DNA from: CAZVON01 sp964628435
Lineage (GTDB): Bacteria; Patescibacteriota; Microgenomatia; Levybacterales; UBA12049
Length of the DNA stretch: 16,206 nucleotides
Assembly: GCA_964628435.1 (NCBI GenBank)
Contig: CAZVON010000024.1
Location: 1 to 16,206, forward strand
Direction of reading: 5' to 3'
The notes beneath the pieces are model-generated. The model did not search any database, was not told where the DNA came from, and saw only the letters and a list, made by a program, of their open reading frames with translations. The translations under genes and the position numbers were made by a program. Shown here one piece after another: positions 1 to 7,782 of this stretch; positions within the stretch are counted from its first letter, which is position 1; every line of letters begins with the position of its first letter.

Positions 1-471
1 ATTTGTAGATGTTATGTGTTGTTCTGCGCTCCCTTTGGTAAATCCATATAAATTGAGGGGGTCAACGGCTTTGTCGGTTGATACCTGCACTACAACCTGC
101 ACTTGGTGTTTCATGGCTGCATTGATAATGTTATGGACGCCATGTACATTTGTCTGGATAGCCTCCCAGACGTTTTCTTCGCATACGGGCACATGCTTAA
201 GAGCCGCAAGGTTAAATACAATATCAACACTACTCATGGCTAGATCTACGGCCTCTTTATCACGGACATCCCCTATAATAAAACGCATGTTTTTCCGATT
301 AGCATAATTATGCCGCATTGCTACTTGTTTGTGCTCACCTCTGCTGAAAATGCGTATTTCCGAGGGATTATACGTAATAACTAACTGATTAACAAGTTCA
401 CTGCCCCAAGAGCCGGTACCCCCGGTTATTAAAACCTTTTTGTTGCGAAAAAAGTCCTGAACAGAAGCCAT
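1..471 (-). CDS. CapD/PseB-type nucleotide-sugar 4,6-dehydratase, 5' part
   Basis: Reading the minus strand from ATG at 471 gives 157 open codons that run off the window edge, so the C-terminal part is missing. The protein is an extended SDR of the polysaccharide-biosynthesis CapD/FlaA1/PseB group, which removes water from a UDP-HexNAc to give a 4-keto-6-deoxy sugar in the cytoplasm. Visible motifs are the NAD(P)-binding GGTGSWG (residues 17-23), IIGDVRD (65-71), LAALKHVPVCEEN (88-100), STDKAVDPLN (131-140) and the YxxxK pair Y142/K146. The SxDK motif, used in place of a plain Ser/Tyr arrangement, is typical of this group. The start fits because family members begin only about 10-15 residues before the glycine motif. 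It is divergent from the methyltransferase at 572. UDP-sugar specificity is inferred from family and not proven here. Confidence 0.9.
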   Translation of the reverse strand, partial: MASVQDFFRNKKVLITGGTGSWGSELVNQLVITYNPSEIRIFSRGEHKQVAMRHNYANRKNMRFIIGDVRDKEAVDLAMSSVDIVFNLAALKHVPVCEENVWEAIQTNVHGVHNIINAAMKHQVQVVVQVSTDKAVDPLNLYGFTKGSAEQHITSTN

Positions 472-481
472 ATCTGTACCT

Positions 482-511
482 ATTATATAGTAATTTGTTT
501 TATCTTTACAA
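482..511 (-). promoter_or_regulatory. Putative sigma-70-type promoter for the 4,6-dehydratase
   Basis: On the minus strand a perfect TATAAT (487-482) lies 18 bases downstream of TTGTAA (511-506). The predicted transcription start is near 475, only about 4 bases before the ATG at 471, so the message would be almost leaderless. This is a by-eye match with no experimental support. Confidence 0.45.
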
Positions 512-535
512 CATCAACAAAATTTTAACAATCTA

Positions 536-544
536 TGATATACT
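536..544 (+). promoter_or_regulatory. Putative extended -10 promoter element for the methyltransferase
   Basis: TGATATACT fits an extended -10 (TGn followed by TATACT). It lies 27 bases before the ATG at 572. No good -35 box is visible, which extended -10 promoters can tolerate. It occupies the 100-bp divergent region shared with the minus-strand promoter. Confidence 0.3.
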
Positions 545-571
545 TTTTAAAATCTCGATAACCAGAATTAT

Positions 572-1620
572 ATGAACAAAAAAACGACAGCCGATGTTCT
601 TGGCGATATACTTTTGAAACAGCAGAAATCGGTAAAGTATTTGCCTTCTGATTATTGGAGAAATATAAATAAAAATCATATTATTCATGTAAAAAAATAT
701 GGTTTAAAATATTTTAAGCGCTTTATTAACAAGCAATATTTCGATTGGGAGGTTGGTGGTATTGTTCGCCATCAACTGGGGCCGGTAATTTCTGAGATTT
801 TAAAGGGAAATCTTAATCCTCTTTTTAATAGTAAGTTTGTAGATACAGAAAAGAAATGGAAGCCCTTTTATCGATATCAATATATAAGTAAGTTACTTTA
901 TAAAATATATATTTCATATTTGTTTGACTATATAAGTAGAATTGATCGTTTAAAAATATTGCAAAAAGTTTCAGAGCCTATGCTGGGTTCTCCTTTGCTC
1001 GTTGAATACCGTGGGTATATTATTTCACAGGACGTGTGTAATTCAGTGCACGAATTTTACAGCATCATGAATAAGATTAAAAGTCCGCTTTCTCCCCAAG
1101 TCGCTGAGATCGGCGCAGGATACGGAAGATTGGCATATATTTTTTTAAAAACCTTGCCGAAAGTGAAATATAGCATTATTGACGTGCCGCCGGCACTTTT
1201 TATAGCGCAGGAATATTTAAAAAATGTGTTTCCAAGAGATAAAATATTTACATTTCGACATTTCAACAGTTTTCGGGAAATTCAGAGGGAGTTTGATGAG
1301 AGTAGAATTCAATTTCTCATGCCACATCAGATAAAACATATGCCTAAAAACTTTTTCGACATTATAATTAATATAAGTTCTTTTCAAGAGATGAGCATAC
1401 ATCAGATTAGAAGCTATTTTTATGAAGTAGATCGTCTTACTAATGGTTATTTTTATACAAAACAATGGAAAAAGTCTTACACAAAAACAATAATTTCATA
1501 AAAGAAGAAGAATATCCTGTTCCTGACACTTGGAAAGAGGTCTATCGTCAAGCCCACCCAATCCAAAGTTCTTTTTTTGAGGCATTATATAAAACGAGAA
1601 GAAATTCACAGAATTACTGA
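572..1620 (+). CDS. Putative sugar O-methyltransferase (NanM-like), frameshifted near the 3' end
   Basis: The open frame stops at 1501 after 309 residues. It carries a Rossmann SAM-binding core: VAEIGAGYGRLAYI (residues 177-190, motif I) and an acidic motif II residue in SIIDVPPAL (D204). The pattern, including EYRGYIISQDV before the core, matches the putative sugar O-methyltransferase family that methylates glycan or nucleotide sugars. The reading continues in the -1 frame from the A5 run at 1483-1487 as NNNFIKEEEYPVPDTWKEVY and on to FFEALYKTR, ending at TGA 1618-1620. That tail matches the usual end of this family. One extra A would give an intact protein of about 349 residues, so this is either a sequence error or a recent lesion. 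The restored end overlaps the convergent glycosyltransferase gene by 7 bases. Nothing in the sequence identifies the sugar acceptor. Confidence 0.75.
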
Positions 1621-2741
1621 AGAATTTTTTTGAATACAGGTGGAAGAATGGTTTCTGCATCATAATGTTTGGCAAAAGAATATGCGTTTTTACTATATTC
1701 TTTATATAGATCTTCATTGGTAAGAAGTTTTTTGAGTGATTGGTACCACTCTTCTGGAGTTAAAACGCTAAACCCAAACTTATTCGCATCTATCATTTCA
1801 AATTCTTCTACGAGACGAGTACTGACAACAGGAAGACCGGTTCCAATAAATTCAATAATTCTGCCTGTTAAATCCTTATTCATAAACGCATGGTCTGGAG
1901 AAGAAGGATTAGACTTAGTGGCGTATGGGGCTACTCCTATGCAATAGCGAGGAAGAATTTTTTCCGTGAGTGTTATATTATCTACTGTTCCTTTAAAGAA
2001 AATATTTTTCTCAAGGGAAAGTTTTTTAATGATACCATAGATCGGATTGGTAGGGGAGACATTACTATATATATCCAGTCTAAACACAATATTTTCTTTC
2101 TTGAGGTGATCTAGAGCTAAAAACAAGGATTTAAAATCTGTTGTTTGATAATCAATTGCACCAATATATATTAAAGAGTGGAGAATTTTTTTTACACTAG
2201 AAAGAGGCTTCAGGAGAATAAGAGGTTTCAGTATTACCTGCTTGTAGGAATATTTTCCTTTAGGATCGATATCGTCGATAAATTTGTTATTAAAAGAGAA
2301 AAAATAGTCACAGGTGTAGTATGAAAATTTCGTAATGAGCTGGTATATGGAATTCATAAAAAAGTTTGAGAATCTTTTCTTAGAATAGTCAACGTTATAG
2401 TATACGATTGTATCGATATGTAAAAACTTTTTGCAAAGCAATATATGAAAAAAAGAAAGTGAATCAAAACAAATAGCAAGATTTATTCGTGGGGGCTTCT
2501 TAAAATAAGCGTACCAAAATCGGAGCGTATACATGCCTTCTAAGAGATATTGCAGAAAGGGAGGAATTTTAAACTGAAAAATCTTTTTTCCAAAATCTAT
2601 CGTGCTTTCCTGGGCTGTGGTAAGGGTAATCGGGTGGGTAATTTTATAAACAGTACTTTTATTTTTTAGATATTGGTGGAATTTTTCAAGTGGCCCGCCG
2701 GGAGTTTCGCTTACATGGGAAACAAGCAAAATGGTCTTCAT
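1614..2741 (-). CDS. Glycosyltransferase family 4-like (GT-B fold)
   Basis: This 375-residue protein is a retaining GT-B-type glycosyltransferase, expected to add a sugar from a nucleotide donor to a growing glycan on the cytoplasmic side of the membrane. The N-terminal acceptor half starts MKTILLVSHVSETPGGPLEK with a glycine loop at 15-16. The donor half contains IYIGAID (191-197), FFKGTVDN (248-255) and DLTGRIIEFIGTGLPVVST (290-308), the usual donor-binding EFIGTGLPVVS region. The segment YYNVDYSKKRF (114-124) is shared with two other glycosyltransferases in this window (at 11544 and 14630). The ATG overlaps the stop of the upstream SDR by 4 bases (ATGA), so translation is probably coupled. 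It is the last gene of the minus operon. The donor and linkage cannot be read from the sequence. Confidence 0.85.
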   Translation of the reverse strand: MKTILLVSHVSETPGGPLEKFHQYLKNKSTVYKITHPITLTTAQESTIDFGKKIFQFKIPPFLQYLLEGMYTLRFWYAYFKKPPRINLAICFDSLSFFHILLCKKFLHIDTIVYYNVDYSKKRFSNFFMNSIYQLITKFSYYTCDYFFSFNNKFIDDIDPKGKYSYKQVILKPLILLKPLSSVKKILHSLIYIGAIDYQTTDFKSLFLALDHLKKENIVFRLDIYSNVSPTNPIYGIIKKLSLEKNIFFKGTVDNITLTEKILPRYCIGVAPYATKSNPSSPDHAFMNKDLTGRIIEFIGTGLPVVSTRLVEEFEMIDANKFGFSVLTPEEWYQSLKKLLTNEDLYKEYSKNAYSFAKHYDAETILPPVFKKILQ

Positions 2742-3559
2742 AAATCTTTTTCTAACTCTATATGAGATGGTGTAAAATGCAAAATGTTTTTTGCTTTATC
2801 TATGTTTAATAACAGTTTTTGTAGATTGTTTTCGGAGGGTTTATGAGTAATCTCGAAAGAGTATTTTTTCTTTAATATCTTTACGATATCGTTAACAGAT
2901 ATTGCAACAGGATTAGAAATGTTAAAAATATCCGTTTTTTCATAAGCGAGAGATTTTTCAATAGCGCTACATGCATCTTCAACATGAAGGAAATTTCTTT
3001 GTTGTGACCCATCTCCCGCGATGGTTATTTTTTTGTATTTATTGATATCAGACAAAAAGTCAAAAATTACCCCCTTATAGTTATTTTCTCCATATACATT
3101 TGGTAGCCGTAAAATAATATATTCTGTCCCAAAGTTTCTATGATAGTATTGAATACATTGTTCTACAAACAATTTAGATAACCCGTACAACGTGTTCGGT
3201 GAAAGAGGATCTGTTTCGCGAGACTCTCCGTGCAGTGGCTCACCGTATACAGCTCCGCTTGAAAGATAAATAATCTTTTTAAGTCCATAACTCCTTCCTG
3301 TTTCCAAAAAGGCCTGAACGGTTAGAATGTTTTTCTCGATCTGTTTTTGAAAGTCATATCCGAATGTTCCTGCAAGGAATACAGCTTCGGTAACAGCCTT
3401 ATTTTTTAAAAAAAACTCCTCGATATCCGACTTGCTAAGAAGATCACCCTCAAAACATATGAATGAAGTTCCGTTTTTTTTAAAATATCTTTCCAAATGA
3501 GATCCTATGAATCCTTTATGTCCCACAAGGGCTAACTTGATATTTCTCTCCTCTTGCAT
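2738..3559 (-). CDS. NAD(P)-dependent epimerase/dehydratase (extended SDR)
   Basis: This 273-residue cytoplasmic SDR resembles UDP-glucose 4-epimerase-like nucleotide-sugar enzymes. The cofactor loop is GHKGFIG (13-19), with H and K replacing the usual small residues. The catalytic Ser region is YLSSGAVYG (98-106), the YxxxK pair is Y125/K129 in LYGLSKLFVEQ, and LRLPNVYGE is the usual substrate-side motif. At 273 residues it is shorter than the roughly 300-330 usual for the group, and its C-terminus ends soon after the last conserved strand. The start lies 6 bases after the stop of the acetyltransferase, with no clear ribosome-binding site. Substrate and exact reaction (epimerase, reductase or dehydratase) are not determinable. 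The operon suggests a dTDP- or other activated deoxysugar. Confidence 0.85.
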   Translation of the reverse strand: MQEERNIKLALVGHKGFIGSHLERYFKKNGTSFICFEGDLLSKSDIEEFFLKNKAVTEAVFLAGTFGYDFQKQIEKNILTVQAFLETGRSYGLKKIIYLSSGAVYGEPLHGESRETDPLSPNTLYGLSKLFVEQCIQYYHRNFGTEYIILRLPNVYGENNYKGVIFDFLSDINKYKKITIAGDGSQQRNFLHVEDACSAIEKSLAYEKTDIFNISNPVAISVNDIVKILKKKYSFEITHKPSENNLQKLLLNIDKAKNILHFTPSHIELEKDL

Positions 3560-3565
3560 ATTTAT

Positions 3566-4126
3566 CTATCTTTTTGTACTTTTTAACACTTCTGCAGGAA
3601 CACCTCCAACTACCGAATCGGAAGGAATATTTTTTACCACCACCGCATTTGCACCGATGATTACGTTATTTCCTATATGTACTTCTCCAATAACTCGTGC
3701 TCCCGCGCAAACCGTTACGTTATTTCCAATTCTAGCACCTTTCGATGAGCCAAGGTTAGTTCCAATAGTTAAAGGTCCTATAAGAGTTAAATTTTCTCCA
3801 ACTACGACTGATTGCGTAATGATAATTCCTCGATAGTGAAGGTAAAGCCCTTTTCCAAACATTACTTGAGGATGAATATGAATATCTAAAATAAAGTAAT
3901 TAAAGTAAAAATAAAATGGATAAAGAAAATATCCGAGCATGAGAGTAAAGATGTTTTTGTTGGTAAAAAGATAGTGCTCTATGCGATACATGACCACGAA
4001 AATCATATTTGGATTATGAAAAAAAATAGCCAGTCTCAAGAAGATATTCTTTCGATTTTTCTTGTAATCGTAAGCGTATAAATATCTATTCCAGTCTGAG
4101 GCTATAGATTTAAAAATAGATATCAT
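3566..4126 (-). CDS. Serine-acetyltransferase-like hexapeptide acyltransferase
   Basis: This 186-residue protein has an alpha-helical N-terminal half and a C-terminal left-handed beta-helix made of repeats such as ARIGNNVTV, GEVHIGNNVIIGANAVVVKNIP and VVGGVPAEVL. The order is that of CysE/WcaB-type O-acetyltransferases, which pass acetyl from acetyl-CoA to a hydroxyl. The segment IHPQVMFGKGLYLHYRGIIIT occupies the place of the CysE active-site loop and keeps a histidine (LHYRG). A hydrophobic aromatic patch (TLMLGYFLYPFYFYFNYFI) precedes the helix and could hold it at the membrane. Given its neighbours, sugar or glycan O-acetylation is more likely than cysteine synthesis. It starts 8 bases after the stop of rfbD. 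Confidence 0.85.
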   Translation of the reverse strand: MISIFKSIASDWNRYLYAYDYKKNRKNIFLRLAIFFHNPNMIFVVMYRIEHYLFTNKNIFTLMLGYFLYPFYFYFNYFILDIHIHPQVMFGKGLYLHYRGIIITQSVVVGENLTLIGPLTIGTNLGSSKGARIGNNVTVCAGARVIGEVHIGNNVIIGANAVVVKNIPSDSVVGGVPAEVLKSTKR

Positions 4127-4134
4127 GAGTAGCG

Positions 4135-5016
4135 CTAAATATATTTCTTTTCAGTAAGGTATTGTTTTAATCCTGTCTGCCAGTCCACCATAATATCTAA
4201 ATCAAGTTTTTTTAAGGAAGAATTGTCTAAAACTGAATAACGAGGGCGTCTGGCTGGTGTCTGAAACTCGCTTGTTTTTACAGGAATAAGATCTACTGTT
4301 GTATGTGTAAGATTAAAAATTTCCCGCGCAAAGTCGTACCAAGTGCATTGTCCATGAGCACTTGCATGATAAAGACCATAGTTTTCTGTTTTTATGATTC
4401 TATGAATCTGTTTGGCTAAATCCAGCGTATATGTTGGCGATACTGTTTGATCATCAACAACTCGTATTTGTTTTTTTTCTTTTGCAAGCTTAAGCATTGT
4501 TTCTACGAAATTTCCTCGTTTTACGCTCGATTCGACCTCTCCATATAACCCACACGAACGAACAATAAAATGTTTGTTAGCAATATATTGAGTAAAATAC
4601 TCACCTGTAAGTTTGGACAATCCATACACATTAAGGGGGCCAGGCCTATCGGTTTCAGAATAAGGCATGTTTCTTTCAGAATCTAATCCAAACACATAAT
4701 CTGTACTAATGTAGACTATTGTTTGATTCTTCTCCGAGCAATATTCCGCAAGCCTTTTTTGCGCAATGGTGTTTACAGTAAAAGCCTTATCAATATTTGT
4801 CTCACAGTCATCAACTCGATGAAAGGCTGAAGTATTGATAACGATGTCAGGAGCAATAGCATCAAGTACTTTTCTGGTTATGTATTCATCAGTAATTTCG
4901 ATTTCGTAATGTGTAAGAGGGAAAAGCTCAAAGAACGAATCTTGATTTAATATTTTTATTATATCAGTACCGAGTTGTCCATTGGCTCCGATGACTGCTA
5001 CTTTTACGTTATCCAT
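4135..5016 (-). CDS. rfbD: dTDP-4-dehydrorhamnose reductase
   Basis: This 293-residue RfbD/RmlD-type SDR reduces the 4-keto group of dTDP-6-deoxy-lyxo-4-hexulose with NAD(P)H, the last step to dTDP-L-rhamnose. Motifs are the cofactor loop GANGQLG (10-16), INTSAFHRVDDCE (60-72), STDYVFG (104-110) and Y131/K135 in NVYGLSKLTGE. The RfbD C-terminal signature follows, with LYHASAHGQCTWYDFAREIF and PARRPRYSVLDNSSL. Length is normal for the family. It sits two genes downstream of RfbC, with an SDR between them. That order is unusual and may mean a different dTDP-deoxysugar is also made. It starts 8 bases after the upstream SDR stop. Confidence 0.92.
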   Translation of the reverse strand: MDNVKVAVIGANGQLGTDIIKILNQDSFFELFPLTHYEIEITDEYITRKVLDAIAPDIVINTSAFHRVDDCETNIDKAFTVNTIAQKRLAEYCSEKNQTIVYISTDYVFGLDSERNMPYSETDRPGPLNVYGLSKLTGEYFTQYIANKHFIVRSCGLYGEVESSVKRGNFVETMLKLAKEKKQIRVVDDQTVSPTYTLDLAKQIHRIIKTENYGLYHASAHGQCTWYDFAREIFNLTHTTVDLIPVKTSEFQTPARRPRYSVLDNSSLKKLDLDIMVDWQTGLKQYLTEKKYI

Positions 5017-5024
5017 AAAATATA

Positions 5025-5960
5025 TTATATACTTTTTTCTTTAAATTTCCGAACAAGATCAATTACTACATCTTCAATTGTCTCTTTTGCTGTAAAATCT
5101 AAAAGTTCTGTTGCTTTTTGCTTTGTCATCCGATATGAACGACCTTTCGTATCATTTCCCTCTGCAATAATTTTTGTTTCAATTGAAAAGTTATTCTCAA
5201 GTACTTTTTGTATCAATGTTGCTATATCTTTGACTAAAAAATTACCATAGACAATATTAAATATTCGTCCTGCTATTTTTTCTTTCTTCTCAGTAATCGC
5301 TTTGTAATATGCTGCTGACACATCATTAACACTTATATGTGGTCTCCATTGAAGTCCTTTATTGAATATTTTTATATGTCCCTGTGAGAGAGCACTTTTA
5401 ACCATGGCGTTTACCACAAGATCAAATCGCATGCGAGGAGAGTAGCCACAAACTGTTGCTTTACGCAGAACAACAACAGAAAAATTATCATCCGATAAAG
5501 GTAATATTTCCATTTCTGCTTTATACTTAGAAATAGAATACGTACCGCTTGGATTAACAATAGAATCTTCGGTTTTTTCTTCATCTGCTTTTTCAATACC
5601 CATATCGTAAATGGCAGCGCTAGATGCGAAAATAAATCTTTTAACTCCCATATTTTTGGCTTTTTTAGCCAAATTTGTTGTCGAGGCTGTATTAATTTGT
5701 TTTGTGAGATGAGAATTCTGTTCTGCAGCAATTTCGTTGGAAAATGCTGCAAGGTGAATCACAGAAGAAACATTTTTAAAGATATTTTCAGAAACGTTTC
5801 GTATATCTTCTTGAACAAATTCTATAGTGCTTTTACTGGGGGGAGAGGTGTCAACGACACAAACAGAGAGATCTTTCTGTATTAAATAGTCAACTAAAAC
5901 AGATCCAACATAGCCAGAGCCACCGGTAACAAGAACCTTTTGAGATGAAGATGTACTCAT
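5025..5960 (-). CDS. NAD-dependent epimerase/dehydratase (extended SDR)
   Basis: This 311-residue SDR has the cofactor loop GGSGYVG (13-19), VIHLAAFSNE (67-76), a Ser/Ala catalytic strand FASSAAIYD (111-119) and the pair Y141/K145 in GTYSISKYKAE. VVLRKATVCGYSPRMRFDLV is the usual substrate-contact segment, and GRSYRMTKQKATELL lies near the C-terminus. This is the nucleotide-sugar 4-ketoreductase/epimerase class. Lying between RfbC and RfbD, it probably acts on a dTDP-4-keto-6-deoxy intermediate, perhaps as an alternative 4-reductase, which is inference. The ATG overlaps the RfbC stop by 4 bases (ATGA). A short remnant of a related gene start, MRILITGGAGYLGSVL, appears at 9956. Confidence 0.88.
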   Translation of the reverse strand: MSTSSSQKVLVTGGSGYVGSVLVDYLIQKDLSVCVVDTSPPSKSTIEFVQEDIRNVSENIFKNVSSVIHLAAFSNEIAAEQNSHLTKQINTASTTNLAKKAKNMGVKRFIFASSAAIYDMGIEKADEEKTEDSIVNPSGTYSISKYKAEMEILPLSDDNFSVVVLRKATVCGYSPRMRFDLVVNAMVKSALSQGHIKIFNKGLQWRPHISVNDVSAAYYKAITEKKEKIAGRIFNIVYGNFLVKDIATLIQKVLENNFSIETKIIAEGNDTKGRSYRMTKQKATELLDFTAKETIEDVVIDLVRKFKEKSI

Positions 5961-6514
5961 AGATTATCTGGGGAATTTTTGTATTCTAAAAAACTGCTGG
6001 CTCGTTTATCCCGCTCGGATAAAATTGGATTATTATAAGGCCACTGTATTGCAAGATCGGGATCATCCCATCGAATAGCTCTATCAGACGAAGGATCGTA
6101 ATAATGTGTAAATTTATACAAAATTTCTGCAGATTCAGAGAGAACAGCAAAACCCACCCCAAAACCCACCGGAAGATAAAGCTGCTTTTTGTTTTCTGCG
6201 CTTAGTTCTATACCATGCCATTTTCCGTAAGACTCAGAATTTTTTCTTAAATCAACAGCTACCATAAAAACACTACCCACGATGCATCTTATAAGTTTTG
6301 CAATAGGGCTTTTTTCGGTGTGATAATGGATTCCTCTGATAATGTTGGCTTTGGACCTTGAGTGAACTTCCTGAACAAAATCAACATTCAAACCCGCCTC
6401 TTTAAAGTCTAACTTATGCCATGGTTCGAAAACAAATCCCCTCTCATCAATATGTGGATCAATTTCTACTAAAAAAAGCTCTTTTAAAGGGGTTTTTATG
6501 AGCCTCGTTTTCAT
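5957..6514 (-). CDS. rfbC: dTDP-4-dehydrorhamnose 3,5-epimerase
   Basis: This 185-residue cupin-fold RfbC/RmlC epimerizes C3 and C5 of dTDP-4-keto-6-deoxyglucose. Family motifs run in order: IDERGFVFEPWH (22-33), RGIHYH (60-65) with the catalytic H63, KLIRCIVGSVFMVAVDLR (73-90) with K73, LSAENKKQLYLPVGF (104-118), Y133 in ILYKFTHYY, and IRWDDPDLAIQWP. One departure is GFGVGF at 117-122, where most members read GFAHGF, so a normally conserved histidine is valine. It is the first gene of the minus operon and is followed by an SDR through an ATGA overlap. The family assignment is firm. Full activity is less certain because of the substitution. Confidence 0.9.
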   Translation of the reverse strand: MKTRLIKTPLKELFLVEIDPHIDERGFVFEPWHKLDFKEAGLNVDFVQEVHSRSKANIIRGIHYHTEKSPIAKLIRCIVGSVFMVAVDLRKNSESYGKWHGIELSAENKKQLYLPVGFGVGFAVLSESAEILYKFTHYYDPSSDRAIRWDDPDLAIQWPYNNPILSERDKRASSFLEYKNSPDNL

Positions 6515-6561
6515 GATGTCAATTTTCTCATATGGAAAGTTTCGTGTAAAGATGTATTAGG

Positions 6562-6567
6562 ATTATA
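6562..6567 (-). promoter_or_regulatory. Putative -10 element for the minus-strand operon
   Basis: TATAAT on the minus strand lies about 48 bases before the rfbC ATG. No convincing -35 box is found at 16-18 bases. In an AT-rich intergenic region such a match may be chance. The position, in the divergent gap between rfbC and the aminotransferase, is right for an operon promoter. Confidence 0.25.
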
Positions 6568-6617
6568 AATATGATATAAATGAGATATTGATCAGATTTC
6601 TTGTAAGAAGATTAAAA

Positions 6618-6626
6618 TGTTATACT
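6618..6626 (+). promoter_or_regulatory. Putative extended -10 promoter for the plus-strand block
   Basis: TGTTATACT is an extended -10 with predicted transcription start near 6633. The ATG at 6647 would then have a leader of about 14 bases, while the alternative upstream ATG at 6617 would lie inside the promoter. A weak -35 (TTCTTG, 6598-6603) sits 17 bases upstream. Confidence 0.35.
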
Positions 6627-6646
6627 TACGGGAAGCGATCTGGTAT

Positions 6647-7770
6647 ATGAAGAGGATAAACCTATTTGAGCCCTATACAACCGATGAGGAGATAAAGGCC
6701 GTAACCGCGGTAATTAAGAGTGGGTGGTGGAAGGAGGGACCGTTGTGTAAAGAACTGGAAGAGGAATTTTGCAAATACACGAAAGCAAAATATTCAATAT
6801 CAGTTAATAGCGCAACAGTTGGTCTTGATCTTCTTTTTAAGGCATATGGCATACAAGATGCAGAGGTCATTATTCCGGCAATCACTTTTCCTGCAACAGG
6901 TCTTGTGCCTTTATACAATAACTGTAAGGTTGTATTTGCAGATATTGAAGATGCAACGCTTACAATTGATCCTGTCGATGTAGCTAAAAAAATAACTCCA
7001 CATACGAAGGCTATTATAGTTCAACACCAGTCAGGGTATCCGGTAGATCTTGACAGCTTCGAACAATTTAAGAAAAAAGGGATTTTAGTAATCGAAGATG
7101 CAGCTCATGGCGCAGGGTCATTTTATAAAGGTCAACATGTAGGTATTAGAAACCCCGCCGTTTTTTCCTTTAATGTCGTGAAGAATATTGCTGCATGNNN
7201 NNNNNNNTGATTACTACAAATAATAAGGAAATGGCGGAAAAAATGATGACCTTACGTTGGTTTGGAATAGATCAATTTGCTTGGAAAAGGGAAGGAAAAA
7301 AACATCTATGGGATTATGTAATAAACGAGGTTGGCTACAAGTACCATTTTAACGATATTTTTGCTTCGCTTGCTCTTGTGCAACTCAAAAGGCTTGATGA
7401 GACAAATAATAAAAGAAGAGAGGTTTCTAAAAGGTATGATAAAAACTTTTCAAAAAGCACACTTCCAATAAGAATTTTGAAGATAGGTTCGGAAAGAATT
7501 TCTTCTAGACATCAATATATTATTCGAGTGGATGAGAAAGACAGAGATAGTCTTATAGATTGGCTTACTGCTCATAATATTATCTCCGGAGTGCATTACA
7601 AGCCAATTAATCTGTATCCGGTTTTTTCAGATCATGGTGATACACCAGTTACCGATAGGGAATGGAAAAAAATGATTACCTTGCCTCTTCACCCAGGGCT
7701 TACGCTTGATGAGATAGATTATATTTGTGATATAATTGCCGCATACTATAAAAGTAAAAATCACAAATAA
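6647..7770 (+). CDS. DegT/DnrJ/EryC1/StrS sugar aminotransferase, interrupted by the assembly gap
   Basis: This PLP-dependent enzyme transfers an amino group from glutamate to a keto-sugar nucleotide. From ATG 6647 the protein begins MKRINLFEPYTTDEEIKAV, matching family starts, whereas ATG 6617 adds ten unrelated residues. Visible features are SGWWKEGP (25-32), NSATVGLDLLF, IIPAITFPATG, the PLP-ring aspartate in VIEDAAHGAG (D151) and the Schiff-base lysine in FSFNVVKNIAA (K179). The frame then enters the Ns at 7198-7207 and resumes one frame away as MITTNNKEMAEKMMTLRWFGI, the segment expected right after the lysine loop. The C-terminal half ends with SGVHYKPINLYPVF and LPLHPGLTLDEIDYICDII. 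If the true gap is 11 bases rather than 10, the gene is intact at about 374 residues. Confidence 0.88.
7198..7207. other. Assembly gap (10 Ns)
   Basis: Ten Ns interrupt the aminotransferase coding sequence just after its active-site lysine. Ten is probably a placeholder. The flanking frames require a true length of 2 modulo 3, and 11 bases would exactly supply the missing x-E-G-G loop before Met-Ile-Thr-Thr. Confidence 0.98.
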
Positions 7771-7782
7771 TGCCTCAAATCT

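Noticed and set aside
14..307. Open frame on the plus strand at the left edge
   Set aside because: It lies opposite the 4,6-dehydratase coding sequence, whose motifs are unmistakable, and its own product is Cys/Thr-rich with no domain.
1483..1489. Programmed -1 frameshifting at the A-rich run in the methyltransferase
   Set aside because: The run has five As and the zero-frame codons are AAA-ACA, so it is not a full A-AAA-AAC slippery heptamer. I saw no clear stem-loop just downstream. A missing base is simpler.
6617..6646. ATG 6617 as the start of the first aminotransferase
   Set aside because: It overlaps the extended -10 element and adds ten residues not found in the family. MKRINLFEPY from 6647 matches normal starts.
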